The notes beneath the pieces are model-generated. The model made no database searches. It was not told the origin of the DNA and saw nothing but the letters and a program-made list of their open reading frames with translations. A program made the position numbers and the translations under genes. Below are positions 26,416 through 35,257 of a stretch of 64,000 nucleotides of DNA, piece by piece. Each line of letters opens with the position of its first letter. The first letter of the stretch is position 1. The stretch comes from an uncultured Collinsella sp. (lineage in GTDB: Bacteria; Actinomycetota; Coriobacteriia; Coriobacteriales; Coriobacteriaceae), in the NCBI GenBank assembly GCA_900540935.1, contig UQHW01000008.1:20893-84892 (forward strand), read 5' to 3'.

Positions 26416-29400
26416 TTACTGCCTGCCGTGGAATAGCCTCCACTTTTCGTCTTCGATGTCTCTTTCAATTGAAGACCTCACTTTTAACAGCCATTCTCTG
26501 TGTTTTAAATATTCAACACCTGCGGGCAGCTGAGCAGCAATCGATTCAATCGCCTCAATCTCCTTGAGCTTTGCTGGAATAAAGCCTTTTTCTGGAGACC
26601 CGCTCATTGAAGATCGACGGAGATCCAAATCGTTGATCGATATCCCGTCTTTATCGAGCGACAGAATGAGGGTGATAGCCCTGACCCTCGCCTCGTCATT
26701 GCAATCGGACAAGGCCCAGCTAATTCTATCGAGACTATTTGCGTCGGCGATCCTTTCGCGGATGATATATTCCAGGCGCTCCCAAAAAATATCGCTCGAG
26801 AGCGCATTTGCGTCACGAACGGGAAACAAAGCGGCTATTTCAAACCTACCGAGTGGTTCGCTCAGCACTTCATCGATCAATGCTTTCAGCAGATTCCAAG
26901 CACGATTGTCCTGGACGGTCCAAAACGAGCTGATTCTTCGCAGGAGATCGTGCCTTTGTCGGTAGTCGAGGCTGGCAGCGTATTCCAAAAAACGGTCAAT
27001 CATTGAACTGTCAAGGCGTAAAAGGCAGCGTAGGAAAGCGAGGTTATAGTCGAAAGAAGGGCGTCCTTCAAGTGCGAGAAAATACAGGTTGATAGCCGGT
27101 AAGGGATTGGATCCGAAGTACGAATCTAGAGCGGAGACGCGCTTTTCGTCTCCGCAGTTGCCGAAAAACCGCCAAACCCCATCATTGTGAGTGCGTTCGG
27201 AAAACCTAGAAGCATATTTGAGGATATAGCCAGGATGCTTTGGCTCGACTATCTCCAAATCTTCCAAGCAGAGATGCGTTCTGCCGTCATCGAGTCTTGC
27301 GAGGATCTCGTCGAGCTCCTCCTTGTCGGGCCCGTTCTTTATTGCTAGCAAATCAAGATAGTCAAACAGGGCCGGATGGTCACTCACGTCGATCACCGCG
27401 CCCAGCTCGTTTCTAAGGACCTTCCTGCCGATGGTTTCAGCAAGATGGTCAAGTGCTTCGTACGGGACGGGGATCGTCGAGGGCGACGAAGCGATATTGC
27501 GTGCGATTATGCTTGAGGCAGTATCTGGGGTCCTTTTGGCGATTTCCAGAAGGACTTTTCCGATAGCCCTGCCCGACTCCCACTCTTTATCGGAAATCTC
27601 ATAATCTTCGGCTAGCTTTCCCAGGGCTTCGGTCAGTCGTTCTAGCGGTAACTCTTCCGCGGATATCCTCGGTTCTTTCTCTACGAGAGACTCGGAGTTC
27701 TCCAGGCCAAGTGCGTCGAATGTGCTCTGGCGGAACCCATCGAGGCTCAGAGGGGGATTCTGCGCGCATGTTTCGTAAATCTGGTTGATGCTTAAGCTGC
27801 ATGAGAGATCGATTGTCGAGTCTTCGCTTATATATTTGGGGAATAGATCTTCGATCATCGAGAGCACCGAATGCATGTTTTCTGCATGCTCCGCTTCAGG
27901 TTCTTTGCCATAGAACGAGAAGTGCTGCCGAAAGGTGGATCTAACTTGCCTGCTGAATTCGGTTTCGACTAGAACGGAGAGCGCCCGGAAGCAATGGGCG
28001 TGGAGCTCGGCCAGCTCTGATGTGAAATTAAAGATCAGGGTGTTGTATGTGTACGTTATGCCGTTTTGCCGAACGCGCTGGACCCTTGAAGAGAGGTATG
28101 AACTCGTCAAGACGATCAGACATGCTGCAACATTGCGGGAATGCGATTGTTGATATTTTTGAGCGAGGGCATCGAGTTTGCTGTTTTCCAAATCGAATCC
28201 CGTACGATCGAAATCGTAAGCGAAAGCGCCGTCTTGCCCGCATGCCCAGTTGTACTCGGCCGCCCGCTCTGTGCCTCTTTCTACACACTTCACGAACAAC
28301 TCGGAGGCTGTTTGCGAATACTCGCTCGAGTTCATCAGGGATACGGAAATATGCAGGGGCATAGATCCGTCCGATGTCGAATTCATGCCGAGAATTTCTT
28401 CCGATACGTCAGCGCAAGCAGCACTTTCGATGCGGTTTGAGGCAAAGGCGAGCGCCTGTACGGGGAGGAGTTGATTGAATGTGATTATGAACTGATCGGC
28501 AATTCGCTCATCCCGATTCTTTATTTCATCCCAAGCTTTCTCGCATTCCCTTCGAAGATAGTCGTACACGCTCGCACTTCCGCATACTTCAGCCATTGAC
28601 TTGGCGGCTTTGAGATACGGCGCGTTCGGCATTTCTGCGGTATGCAGAATGAAATCTGCAAAACTGCCGTTCCCTTCTTTTGCGAAGTGGCGGCATATCA
28701 AGAAGTCGCGAAGATTCTGCTCTTCCATCCTTATGGCTAGCACGCCACCGGCTGAGGTAAGGATCGTGACGATTTCCTGGTCGTTCAATCTGGATGCAAA
28801 ATCCCGAATCTCGGCGTCGTCGTACCCCAAGCCCAAGAGATCCTCATAACAAGGGTCTCCTTCAATAAGATCGCAGCAGTCGTAGATTGCAAGGATCTCT
28901 GCGAGACGTTGCTCTCTGCTGGAGTACCCAGCTAAGGCGGAATTCATATAGATGTTCAGAAGATCGTATGGCTCTTGGATGGCTTCGAAATTGCCGTCTG
29001 CTATGGGGCTTGCTGCCATGATAGCCAAGCGCAGGTTTCCGTTTGCGATTGCCGATACTCTCTCCCTCAGTGCTATGTTTTTTATGTTGTATTCGGTCTC
29101 GAGTATCGCTTCTATATTTTCCGCGGTTAGAGGCTCCAGCTCTATTTCTCTGAAATTTAGATAACTGCCGATTTTTGCGGTCAACTCGCTTCGGTGCATC
29201 TTCCTGCAGGTGAGGACAATCTTTAGCTTTTTGTTTTCCAAACAGATTCCCAGCAAGTGCTCAAGTGACAGGTTGCCGTTTGCATCATCGACTAGAAGGA
29301 TAATGTTTTCCGACTCCGACAAAATCAGCTCGATATCATCGTCGAGATGCGATGAATACCTAGAGTCCAAGATAAGAAGATCCCAGTGATGCCGTTTGCT

Positions 29401-30072
29401 GAATGAGAGGCATGCGTCGAGGGCGATCTTGGTTTTCCCCGATCCAGACTGCCCCTGAATCACCACTGCCTTGTTTTGCTCTATCGATTCGACGATGACT
29501 GAAAACTCGGAATCCCTGTGCATGAGGAGCTTCGACAGGTCGGTTGAGAAACGGTCGTTCAGGCTTCGCTCGATGAAGCGGTCTGGGGCGATGAATGATC
29601 CCTTTCCGAGTGGAACGCCCAATACCGTATGCGCTAGCGCAGGGTATTTTCCATCAAGGTCGCTCGCAATTGTCTCTGGCCCGATTATTTCTATCCGTGG
29701 ATCGATGGCACGGACCTCCTCGAGTACCAGAGGTGAAAGGCGAAAGTATGTGTGGCACAGGATGATTCGATCTATGAGTTGCGGATTGATTCCGGTTTTG
29801 CTCCTGTCGAGGCAGTCTTTAGCATCATTTAGCAGCTTATTGCGGATGTCGGAATTAGAGGTTGTGTATGCCGCGAAGAGGTAGTGTCCATTCTCTCCTA
29901 CGGAATACATGTCTGGCACTCCGGTCGTAGTTTTATCCGTGCCGCATTGGGATCCTAATTCAGTGATGTTGTTAAGCGAATATCTCCTATATAGATACTG
30001 ATTTGCCAGTGTTTGAAAACGCCCGCCTTCGACCTGCCTTAACTCTTCTTGGATCTGATTTATTTGGGACAT
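26416..30072 (-). CDS. Avs-like STAND NTPase with N-terminal nuclease-like domain
   Basis: A 1,218-residue protein in three parts. Residues 1-160 resemble a restriction-endonuclase fold: FQTLANQYLYRRY then GTDKTTTGVPDMY (D54) and a strand HYLFAAYTT where a canonical enzyme would carry ExK. Residues about 165-480 are a STAND-type P-loop NTPase with Walker A GQSGSGKT (207-214), Walker B IILLVDDA (257-264) and a sensor-like KIVLTCRKMHRS. From about 480 to the end there are only helical repeats of the sort that recognise ligands. Nuclease-NTPase-repeat order is that of Avs antiviral sensors and related nSTAND proteins. I infer an antiphage role: phage-protein recognition, oligomerisation, nucleic-acid damage. 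The odd ExK site needs attention. AT-rich and single-gene, in an accessory island. Confidence 0.75.
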   Translation of the reverse strand: MSQINQIQEELRQVEGGRFQTLANQYLYRRYSLNNITELGSQCGTDKTTTGVPDMYSVGENGHYLFAAYTTSNSDIRNKLLNDAKDCLDRSKTGINPQLIDRIILCHTYFRLSPLVLEEVRAIDPRIEIIGPETIASDLDGKYPALAHTVLGVPLGKGSFIAPDRFIERSLNDRFSTDLSKLLMHRDSEFSVIVESIEQNKAVVIQGQSGSGKTKIALDACLSFSKRHHWDLLILDSRYSSHLDDDIELILSESENIILLVDDANGNLSLEHLLGICLENKKLKIVLTCRKMHRSELTAKIGSYLNFREIELEPLTAENIEAILETEYNIKNIALRERVSAIANGNLRLAIMAASPIADGNFEAIQEPYDLLNIYMNSALAGYSSREQRLAEILAIYDCCDLIEGDPCYEDLLGLGYDDAEIRDFASRLNDQEIVTILTSAGGVLAIRMEEQNLRDFLICRHFAKEGNGSFADFILHTAEMPNAPYLKAAKSMAEVCGSASVYDYLRRECEKAWDEIKNRDERIADQFIITFNQLLPVQALAFASNRIESAACADVSEEILGMNSTSDGSMPLHISVSLMNSSEYSQTASELFVKCVERGTERAAEYNWACGQDGAFAYDFDRTGFDLENSKLDALAQKYQQSHSRNVAACLIVLTSSYLSSRVQRVRQNGITYTYNTLIFNFTSELAELHAHCFRALSVLVETEFSRQVRSTFRQHFSFYGKEPEAEHAENMHSVLSMIEDLFPKYISEDSTIDLSCSLSINQIYETCAQNPPLSLDGFRQSTFDALGLENSESLVEKEPRISAEELPLERLTEALGKLAEDYEISDKEWESGRAIGKVLLEIAKRTPDTASSIIARNIASSPSTIPVPYEALDHLAETIGRKVLRNELGAVIDVSDHPALFDYLDLLAIKNGPDKEELDEILARLDDGRTHLCLEDLEIVEPKHPGYILKYASRFSERTHNDGVWRFFGNCGDEKRVSALDSYFGSNPLPAINLYFLALEGRPSFDYNLAFLRCLLRLDSSMIDRFLEYAASLDYRQRHDLLRRISSFWTVQDNRAWNLLKALIDEVLSEPLGRFEIAALFPVRDANALSSDIFWERLEYIIRERIADANSLDRISWALSDCNDEARVRAITLILSLDKDGISINDLDLRRSSMSGSPEKGFIPAKLKEIEAIESIAAQLPAGVEYLKHREWLLKVRSSIERDIEDEKWRLFHGRQ

Positions 30073-30113
30073 TTTGCTCCTCGCGGTAAATTCGCCTTTT
30101 TATTTCTCTTTTC

Positions 30114-30233
30114 TTACTCTAGTCCACCTAGCTCAGCAAGTCTTGCACGCTCGAGGGCCGAGTCGACGACGTCCTCGAAGTCGAGCCCCGCCGCATAGGG
30201 AGATCCGGCGACAATGACTGGGGAAAACGCTAA
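30114..30233 (-). pseudogene. Gene remnant, about 39 codons
   Basis: An open frame without start reads PVIVAGSPYAAGLDFEDVV to ERARLAELGGLE and a TAA. It is GC-biased at third positions like chromosomal genes, and unlike the AT-rich NTPase gene next to it. It looks like the truncated 3' end of an older gene at an insertion boundary. Nothing else recognisable lies in 30073-30502 apart from the 19-bp repeat and a plus-strand stretch (about 30330-30480) that may be another remnant. Confidence 0.3.
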
Positions 30234-30306
30234 TCAAGGACAGAATCATTAATAGCATGCCGTTTTACCACAGACGGCAGAATCTGGCTTGAACGATTAA
30301 TTACAG

Positions 30307-30325
30307 CCCCCGACAGAAAGAGCGG
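30307..30325 (+). repeat. 19-bp direct repeat, left copy
   Basis: CCCCCGACAGAAAGAGCGG occurs here and at 32448-32466 in the same orientation, 2,141 bp apart. The copies bracket a membrane-protein gene and two frameshifted genes. Confidence 0.75.
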
Positions 30326-30502
30326 TGCTCACTCGCTATCGTCTCCGCGCTCGACAAGCAGAAGCGCAGGGCAATGGAGGTGGTCGAGGAGTGCGGTGGG
30401 TTGTTACCGTCAATGGGAAATCGGTCAACGCCAACCATCGATCATGCCGTATTATTCGGAGTTAGAATTTTCGCTCCACGATACTAAGCCGGTGACCATC
30501 CA

Positions 30503-31075
30503 ATGATTTTTGGCATCGATATAGACATCGCCAATCTGATTGTCCAAGCATTCATCGGAGCCGCTACCTTGGGGGCCTTGATTGCCGCATTCTGCCAAAT
30601 TAACCAGAGCAAAAGGAACAGAGAGGACGACATCAAGCGGCATCAGCCGTCCCGCATATCGGCATGGTACGAAGAGGGTCGAAACCGAACCGATCAGCCC
30701 GAAGACAATCGATTCTTCTGGCAGTTCGTCGTGCTTCGAAACGAAAGCGAGTCCCCCATCTACGACGTAATCGTCACCTGCGTCGGGATTAGCGGAGCCG
30801 GCCCCTCTTTCAAAGGAGAGGACAACCATCCCGCTTTTCCCAACCGCGTCTGCGTCGGCACGCTTCCTCCTGGAGCATGGTACATATGGCTCCCGACGGC
30901 AGGGCATGGAATGGGAGTGCGCACGGCGCCCGAAACGGCTTTCGTCGACGCGAATGGGATTTCATGGGTTCGGCGAGGCAACGGAAGGCTCGAGGAGATC
31001 TCCATGGAGCCAGCCTCATTCTACAGGCTGTCCCTCCCCTTGCCCTGGCGCGGATGCGAGAAGCTGACCGAGTAG
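30503..31075 (+). CDS. Hypothetical single-pass membrane protein
   Basis: A 190-residue protein. One N-terminal helix (IANLIVQAFIGAATLGALIAAFCQI) is followed by a charged stretch (NQSKRNREDDIKRHQPSR) and a soluble domain with RNESESPIYDVIV and LPPGAWYIWLP, which suggests a beta-sandwich. This layout (helix, basic linker, RNxS-P-YDV motif) is a known type of hypothetical protein in bacteria; the function is unknown. No strong ribosome site. The following 450 bp (31076-31526) contain no gene I can support. Confidence 0.65.
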   Translation: MIFGIDIDIANLIVQAFIGAATLGALIAAFCQINQSKRNREDDIKRHQPSRISAWYEEGRNRTDQPEDNRFFWQFVVLRNESESPIYDVIVTCVGISGAGPSFKGEDNHPAFPNRVCVGTLPPGAWYIWLPTAGHGMGVRTAPETAFVDANGISWVRRGNGRLEEISMEPASFYRLSLPLPWRGCEKLTE

Positions 31076-31526
31076 CACCTTGGCATTATCGCTTCAAGCA
31101 ATGGGCTTTCCAAACTGAGACGTGACCTTCCCCGGCCGTTCCAGATAACGGGAAAGTCAGAAACATTCGGGTTTGCGGGGCAGGGTCGCAGGAGAGACTT
31201 CGCCCTATCATTTTCATGCACCCATGAATTGAAGCTAGATCGGCATCATCCCCTCGAAGCACTTACTTGCAGATCCATATGGTAAAGGTAGCAATTCACT
31301 ACCGTTTCGTTGTAAAGAGCGGAACGGCGTCATCTGTGGTTCCTCTTTAGCACCTGTCTAGCGAAGCGAATCGTAGCCAGCGGCTTTATCGTCTTGCATT
31401 TGCGAGGGCCAGACGGGATGCGTAAGAGCGATGACTGAAAGAATCGTCGCAGGCGGCTTCACGCACGACTTCAATCGCGCCTCAGTATTGCTCAATAGAC
31501 TGCTCACTTCATGAACGGAAAACCTT

Positions 31527-32215
31527 TTAACGAGTCGGTGCTCGAAAATCAACGATTCCCCAGGTGAGGCAATCCCACTTTCCTTTCTCCCTATCGAGAT
31601 CAGGATACTCGTTCAAAAACATCGCGACGCCTTTCTCCATGCGCGCGAGCAGGGCGGTTAAGTTGAGGGTGATCTTGATGCGGCAGTCGTCCTCAACCCC
31701 ATTCGTCTTCGGCGAGCTGATGGCGCCATATCCCATGACCAGCTGACTGTCGTCATCGAAGACCCGTATGCCGATCAAATGGAACGGCGAGTATTTTGCG
31801 CCCGCGCCGTCAACAACGGAAGATCCGGTATGGAGCACGGCATTTCGCAGCTGGCAGAAATCGGATGCGGTGAAGTTGTCCCCCCGTGTGAGCGCACTCA
31901 TTGTGTGCTTGATATGGTCTCGACTTTGCTCGCGAGACCGGTCGATGTTGTCGACCACAGGGGCGCCAGGAAGCCCGAGGTACTTTGTACACCAATCTCG
32001 CTGCCCGTCGTTATTGCTAGGGTCAATCAAGTTCGAACAAGCATCCGGAATCGTGACAGGACCGTAAGGCAAGAGATTAGCAGCCCGGCGTCGAACGCCA
32101 TGCGGGCCTCTCCGATGAGGTTTCTCGGCGAGCGCTCAATGATTCGCGAGGCGCCCTGGTGCGAACTCGTTTCGTTTTCCATCTCTGAGAGCGATAGGTC
32201 AAGTTCCAAGCACAT
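31527..32215 (-). pseudogene. Frameshifted hypothetical gene
   Basis: Two overlapping frames make one protein. Frame 1 starts MCLELDLSLSEMENETS (32215) and reads to AFDAGLLISCL. Frame 2 continues PYGPVTIPDACSNLID through RDWCTKYLGLPG and FCQLRNAVLHTG to the stop at 31527. The motifs (AGLLIS..., IPD-C, W..KYL, QLR-ALLH-G) belong to a widespread uncharacterised family of about 200-250 residues. A single-base indel near 32068-32080 separates the frames. It follows a frameshifted HTH gene by 3 nt, so the two were an operon. Confidence 0.6.
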
Positions 32216-32218
32216 CGG

Positions 32219-32436
32219 TTATCCCTCGATCTCTATGCTCTCGCCGTCATTGTTCGGAACCAACCTCACAGAGTAAGCGAGCTGCGCCACCGTTTGATAT
32301 AAGGTCTCCACCTTCATGGTCTTTGGCTTCAGACGCTGGTCGAGCGCCTGCGGGGTGAGGTCGAGATCGAGGGCAAGGGAGCGTTGGGGCGGCCCTGCTC
32401 CTCGAGTATCGACTTGATGGCGTCTACGGATCCCAT
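32219..32436 (-). pseudogene. Frameshifted small helix-turn-helix gene
   Basis: The ATG at 32436 gives MGSVDAIKSILEEQGRP. The frame must then shift to continue QRSLALDLDLTPQALDQRLKPKTM...VRLVPNND to the stop at 32219. The joined product, about 72 residues, is a small XRE/Cro-like DNA-binding protein of the type found in many gut bacteria. The break lies in a run of four C (five would restore the frame), near 32387-32391. It is either a recent mutation or an assembly error. Confidence 0.6.
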
Positions 32437-32447
32437 AGCTGCAACAT

Positions 32448-32466
32448 CCCCCGACAGAAAGAGCGG
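32448..32466 (+). repeat. 19-bp direct repeat, right copy
   Basis: Identical to 30307-30325. It lies 12 nt upstream of the start of the small HTH gene. Confidence 0.75.
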
Positions 32467-32615
32467 GGATGGTTGCCCACCTCCGCCCCGTTGATTGTTC
32501 AAAGTTCAAAAAAGCTTACGTCCGAATTTCCGCAGATGGCCAAAGGAGAAATGGCGCCTTGCAGATTACCTATAGGCATATTCCACGGCCCGAACTGAAA
32601 ACAAAGACTAGCGTC

Positions 32616-34196
32616 TCACTTCGCAAATCCTCGCAGCCCTGGTACTTTGGCTGCAAAGCCTCGCACGATGCCCCGCTCGTAGCCGTTGAGGCCCCACTTG
32701 CCAACGAAGAACGCAAGCAAGACGAGGTACACCGCGCCCCCGAGCAAGAAAAGCCAAACGGTGCCGTGACCCATTGGAAAAAGCCAGTACGCCGCTCCCG
32801 AAACTGCAGTGGCAGCAGCCCATGGAAGCGCCAATGCAGCAATCTCGCGCCAAAACATGGCGATGTCCAACCCGACGCGCTTTGCGTAATACCAATTCAT
32901 GACAAGTCCGTTGCCGATGAACATACACACGCCGCTACAAACCGCTACGGCAACGATGCCGAGCCTCGGCGCGAGCAGGATGGATCCGGCGATGTTCACC
33001 ACAGAGAGGGCAAGATATATGATGCCCCTGAAGTAATACTTGTTCTCGACCTGCAGAATCGTCAACCCAAGATTCTGAGTAAGGTCAACGGTCAGAGGAA
33101 GCATGACGGCAAGAGCGATCCAGTAGGCAGCCCCATATGCATCACCCGCCCAAAGCACAATAAAGTCAGGCCCGAGTACGATAAAGCCGCCGAGGATAAT
33201 AGAGCACATCAAGAACGTGATGCGCCCGACCTTGGCGAAAAGAACCGAGATGGCAACATTATCGCGGTCACGGTGGTAGAGTTCCGAGACACGCTGGAAA
33301 AAAACGCCGGCCACGGCTATGCCAGCCTGCATGTAGGCGCTGTATACCTGAGCACCCACGGCGTAGACGGCAACCGGGGCAGAACCATAGAAATACGCCA
33401 CAATGAGCTTGCTCGAAGACCAGAAGACCTGGTCGGCAACCGTCACCATGACAACGGCGACGGAGAAACCCAAAAGCCCCCGTACGAGCCGCCCATCCCA
33501 ACCGTGATACTTATAGCTCACATGAAGGAACCCCTGCGCGAAGACTCGTTGCATGGTCGCGCAGAGAATATTCATGGCAAGGATGACGACGGTGATAACA
33601 AGTGCGTTTGGAAGGACACGGCCAAGCACGAGAATCAGCACCGGCTGTGCCACCAGGGTCAAAAGTTGCGAACCCTTGAGGAAAACAAAGCGTTCGTTAG
33701 AGTTGATAGCAGCGATATTGATGGTGTTGTTGAAGGTAACAATCGTATTCACCGCGAGAACGCAAAGCATCACGCAGCACTCGTCCACCTGACCGGGAGT
33801 GAAAGAGCCGGCATACACGGCTCTAAAGACGGGAATTATCCCCGCGACCACGAGCACGGCGAGAACGGAGAGTCCCCAGTACAGTCGTTTGGCAATGGCA
33901 AGCGTATTTTCCATCATACGTTCGTCGCACTCGGCCTTATACATGCTGTAGTAGCGCCCCACACCTGCCGAAAGGACGCTATTGATGGACACCACGTAAG
34001 ACATGATGGGGCCAACAGTATGGTAGAGACCGTATTCGTCCTGTCCAATAATGGAAAGCAGAAGGGGAATGTAGAGAAAGTTGACGACGATTTGCGCGAG
34101 TGTGTAAGCATACGAAATGACGATGCCTTGCTTGCGCCGTTTCGACGGACTCGCATCAGATGCACCCGAGAGCATACGCTTAGACATGGTCACCAC
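32616..34196 (-). CDS. wzx: Wzx-type polysaccharide flippase
   Basis: A 526-residue membrane protein of the MOP exporter family with about 14 hydrophobic helices. It starts KQGIVISYAYTLAQIVVNFLYIPLLL, then has GQDEYGLYHTVGP, the usual opening of Wzx/RfbX proteins. It flips undecaprenyl-linked repeat units across the membrane for polymerisation. It is the last gene of the leftward capsule operon and overlaps the upstream glycosyltransferase gene by 17 nt. The plus-strand frame opposite it is a shadow. Confidence 0.9.
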   Translation of the reverse strand: MVTMSKRMLSGASDASPSKRRKQGIVISYAYTLAQIVVNFLYIPLLLSIIGQDEYGLYHTVGPIMSYVVSINSVLSAGVGRYYSMYKAECDERMMENTLAIAKRLYWGLSVLAVLVVAGIIPVFRAVYAGSFTPGQVDECCVMLCVLAVNTIVTFNNTINIAAINSNERFVFLKGSQLLTLVAQPVLILVLGRVLPNALVITVVILAMNILCATMQRVFAQGFLHVSYKYHGWDGRLVRGLLGFSVAVVMVTVADQVFWSSSKLIVAYFYGSAPVAVYAVGAQVYSAYMQAGIAVAGVFFQRVSELYHRDRDNVAISVLFAKVGRITFLMCSIILGGFIVLGPDFIVLWAGDAYGAAYWIALAVMLPLTVDLTQNLGLTILQVENKYYFRGIIYLALSVVNIAGSILLAPRLGIVAVAVCSGVCMFIGNGLVMNWYYAKRVGLDIAMFWREIAALALPWAAATAVSGAAYWLFPMGHGTVWLFLLGGAVYLVLLAFFVGKWGLNGYERGIVRGFAAKVPGLRGFAK

Positions 34197-35229
34197 TCCC
34201 CATTGCAGCCTTTCTTGCAGATAACACCTTGTGTAGACGCTTCAATACGCCCTTAGCTTTAAAGAGAACAACATAGACACGCCAGCGACCCCTCCTGACA
34301 AGGCGGAAAGCCATTCCGTAACGGCTTGCCAACTCACCCATGTACGGATTTTCCCGCCATGCTGGAAAGTTCCCGTCCATCCATCTAAAGAACTCAGGCT
34401 TATATGTATCGGAATTCTCACTGACCTTAGCGGAACGTGTTCCTCCCCAGAAAAGAACATGGAGGATGCAGAGCGCCTCCAGTTCATCGGCGTAGCGTTT
34501 GCGTTTATCAGGTGCTATCTGGGCCAGCATGCCGTCGGCCGATTTGATGATGTCGAGCGCCCTCTCCTCAGGCACTTCATGTAGTGCACTTGTAGGACGT
34601 TGCACATAGAGGTATGGCGTCGCGCCAATGGAAGAGGCCTCGCCTATTGCAAGTAGAAGGGCGACAGCCGAAGCCATGTCCTCGCCGATTCGCGGCCCCT
34701 CGACGAGGCGTATGCCCGACTCGATAAAGCTCTTCCGGCAATACAATTGCCGGACGAGCGAGTCGCTTTCCGGTATATAACCGGAAAGCGACTCGCTCGT
34801 CCGGTACCCGCCCCGCCAGGGACCGCAATGTGATAGCAGTGAGCCATCAGGCGCCACCCTGTCATAATTGAAGCAGAGAATCTTGGGACGCAAGTCCAGG
34901 GCAACCTCGACAACGCGGGCAAGCTCGCCCGGAACAAGCCGGTCATCCGAGTCCACGAAAAGAAGATACTCACCCGTTGCGAGCGAAGCGCCAAGAGCCC
35001 GAGCGGAATTCTGCCCGCCATTGACCTTGTGATGGAGGCTTGCTCGGATATCGTATCCTACAAGAATATCGGAGAGCCTTGCACCGTAAGAGAGGTCCGA
35101 TCCGTCGTCGACGACAATGGTCTCCAGGGAGATGCCGACGCGAGCGCATGCCTCGATGGAGGTGAGACAAGAGTGCAGGTAATCCTCCTCGGTGTTGTAG
35201 ACGGGGATAACTATAGAGAGATCAGGCAT
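34180..35229 (-). CDS. Glycosyltransferase family 2
   Basis: A 349-residue GT-A fold enzyme. The N-terminal LSIVIPVYNTEEDYLHSCLTSI is followed by ETIVVDDGSD, the donor-binding GGQNSARALGASLATGEYLLFVDSDD, and an acceptor region with RIGEDMASAVALLLA. It is cytosolic and adds one sugar to the capsule repeat unit; donor and linkage are unknown. A perfect 25-bp inverted repeat lies inside the coding sequence (34750-34804) and encodes part of RTSESLSGYIPESDSLVR. Confidence 0.9.
   Translation of the reverse strand: MPDLSIVIPVYNTEEDYLHSCLTSIEACARVGISLETIVVDDGSDLSYGARLSDILVGYDIRASLHHKVNGGQNSARALGASLATGEYLLFVDSDDRLVPGELARVVEVALDLRPKILCFNYDRVAPDGSLLSHCGPWRGGYRTSESLSGYIPESDSLVRQLYCRKSFIESGIRLVEGPRIGEDMASAVALLLAIGEASSIGATPYLYVQRPTSALHEVPEERALDIIKSADGMLAQIAPDKRKRYADELEALCILHVLFWGGTRSAKVSENSDTYKPEFFRWMDGNFPAWRENPYMGELASRYGMAFRLVRRGRWRVYVVLFKAKGVLKRLHKVLSARKAAMGSGDHV
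34750..34804. repeat. Perfect 25-bp inverted repeat inside a glycosyltransferase gene
   Basis: Arms 34750-34774 (CCGGACGAGCGAGTCGCTTT...) and 34780-34804 are exact complements around the 5-nt loop ATATA. The reading frame passes through both arms without interruption. Confidence 0.95.
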
Positions 35230-35257
35230 ATCAAACGGCCAATCATACTAAGGTCCG

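Noticed and set aside
31358..31552. 64-codon minus-strand ORF after the frameshifted gene
   Set aside because: No ribosome site, poor composition, no recognisable motif; not listed as a gene.
32469..34256. 595-codon plus-strand ORF opposite wzx
   Set aside because: Its product is rich in H, D, R and N with no domain. The opposite strand encodes a clear 526-residue flippase, so this is a codon-bias shadow.
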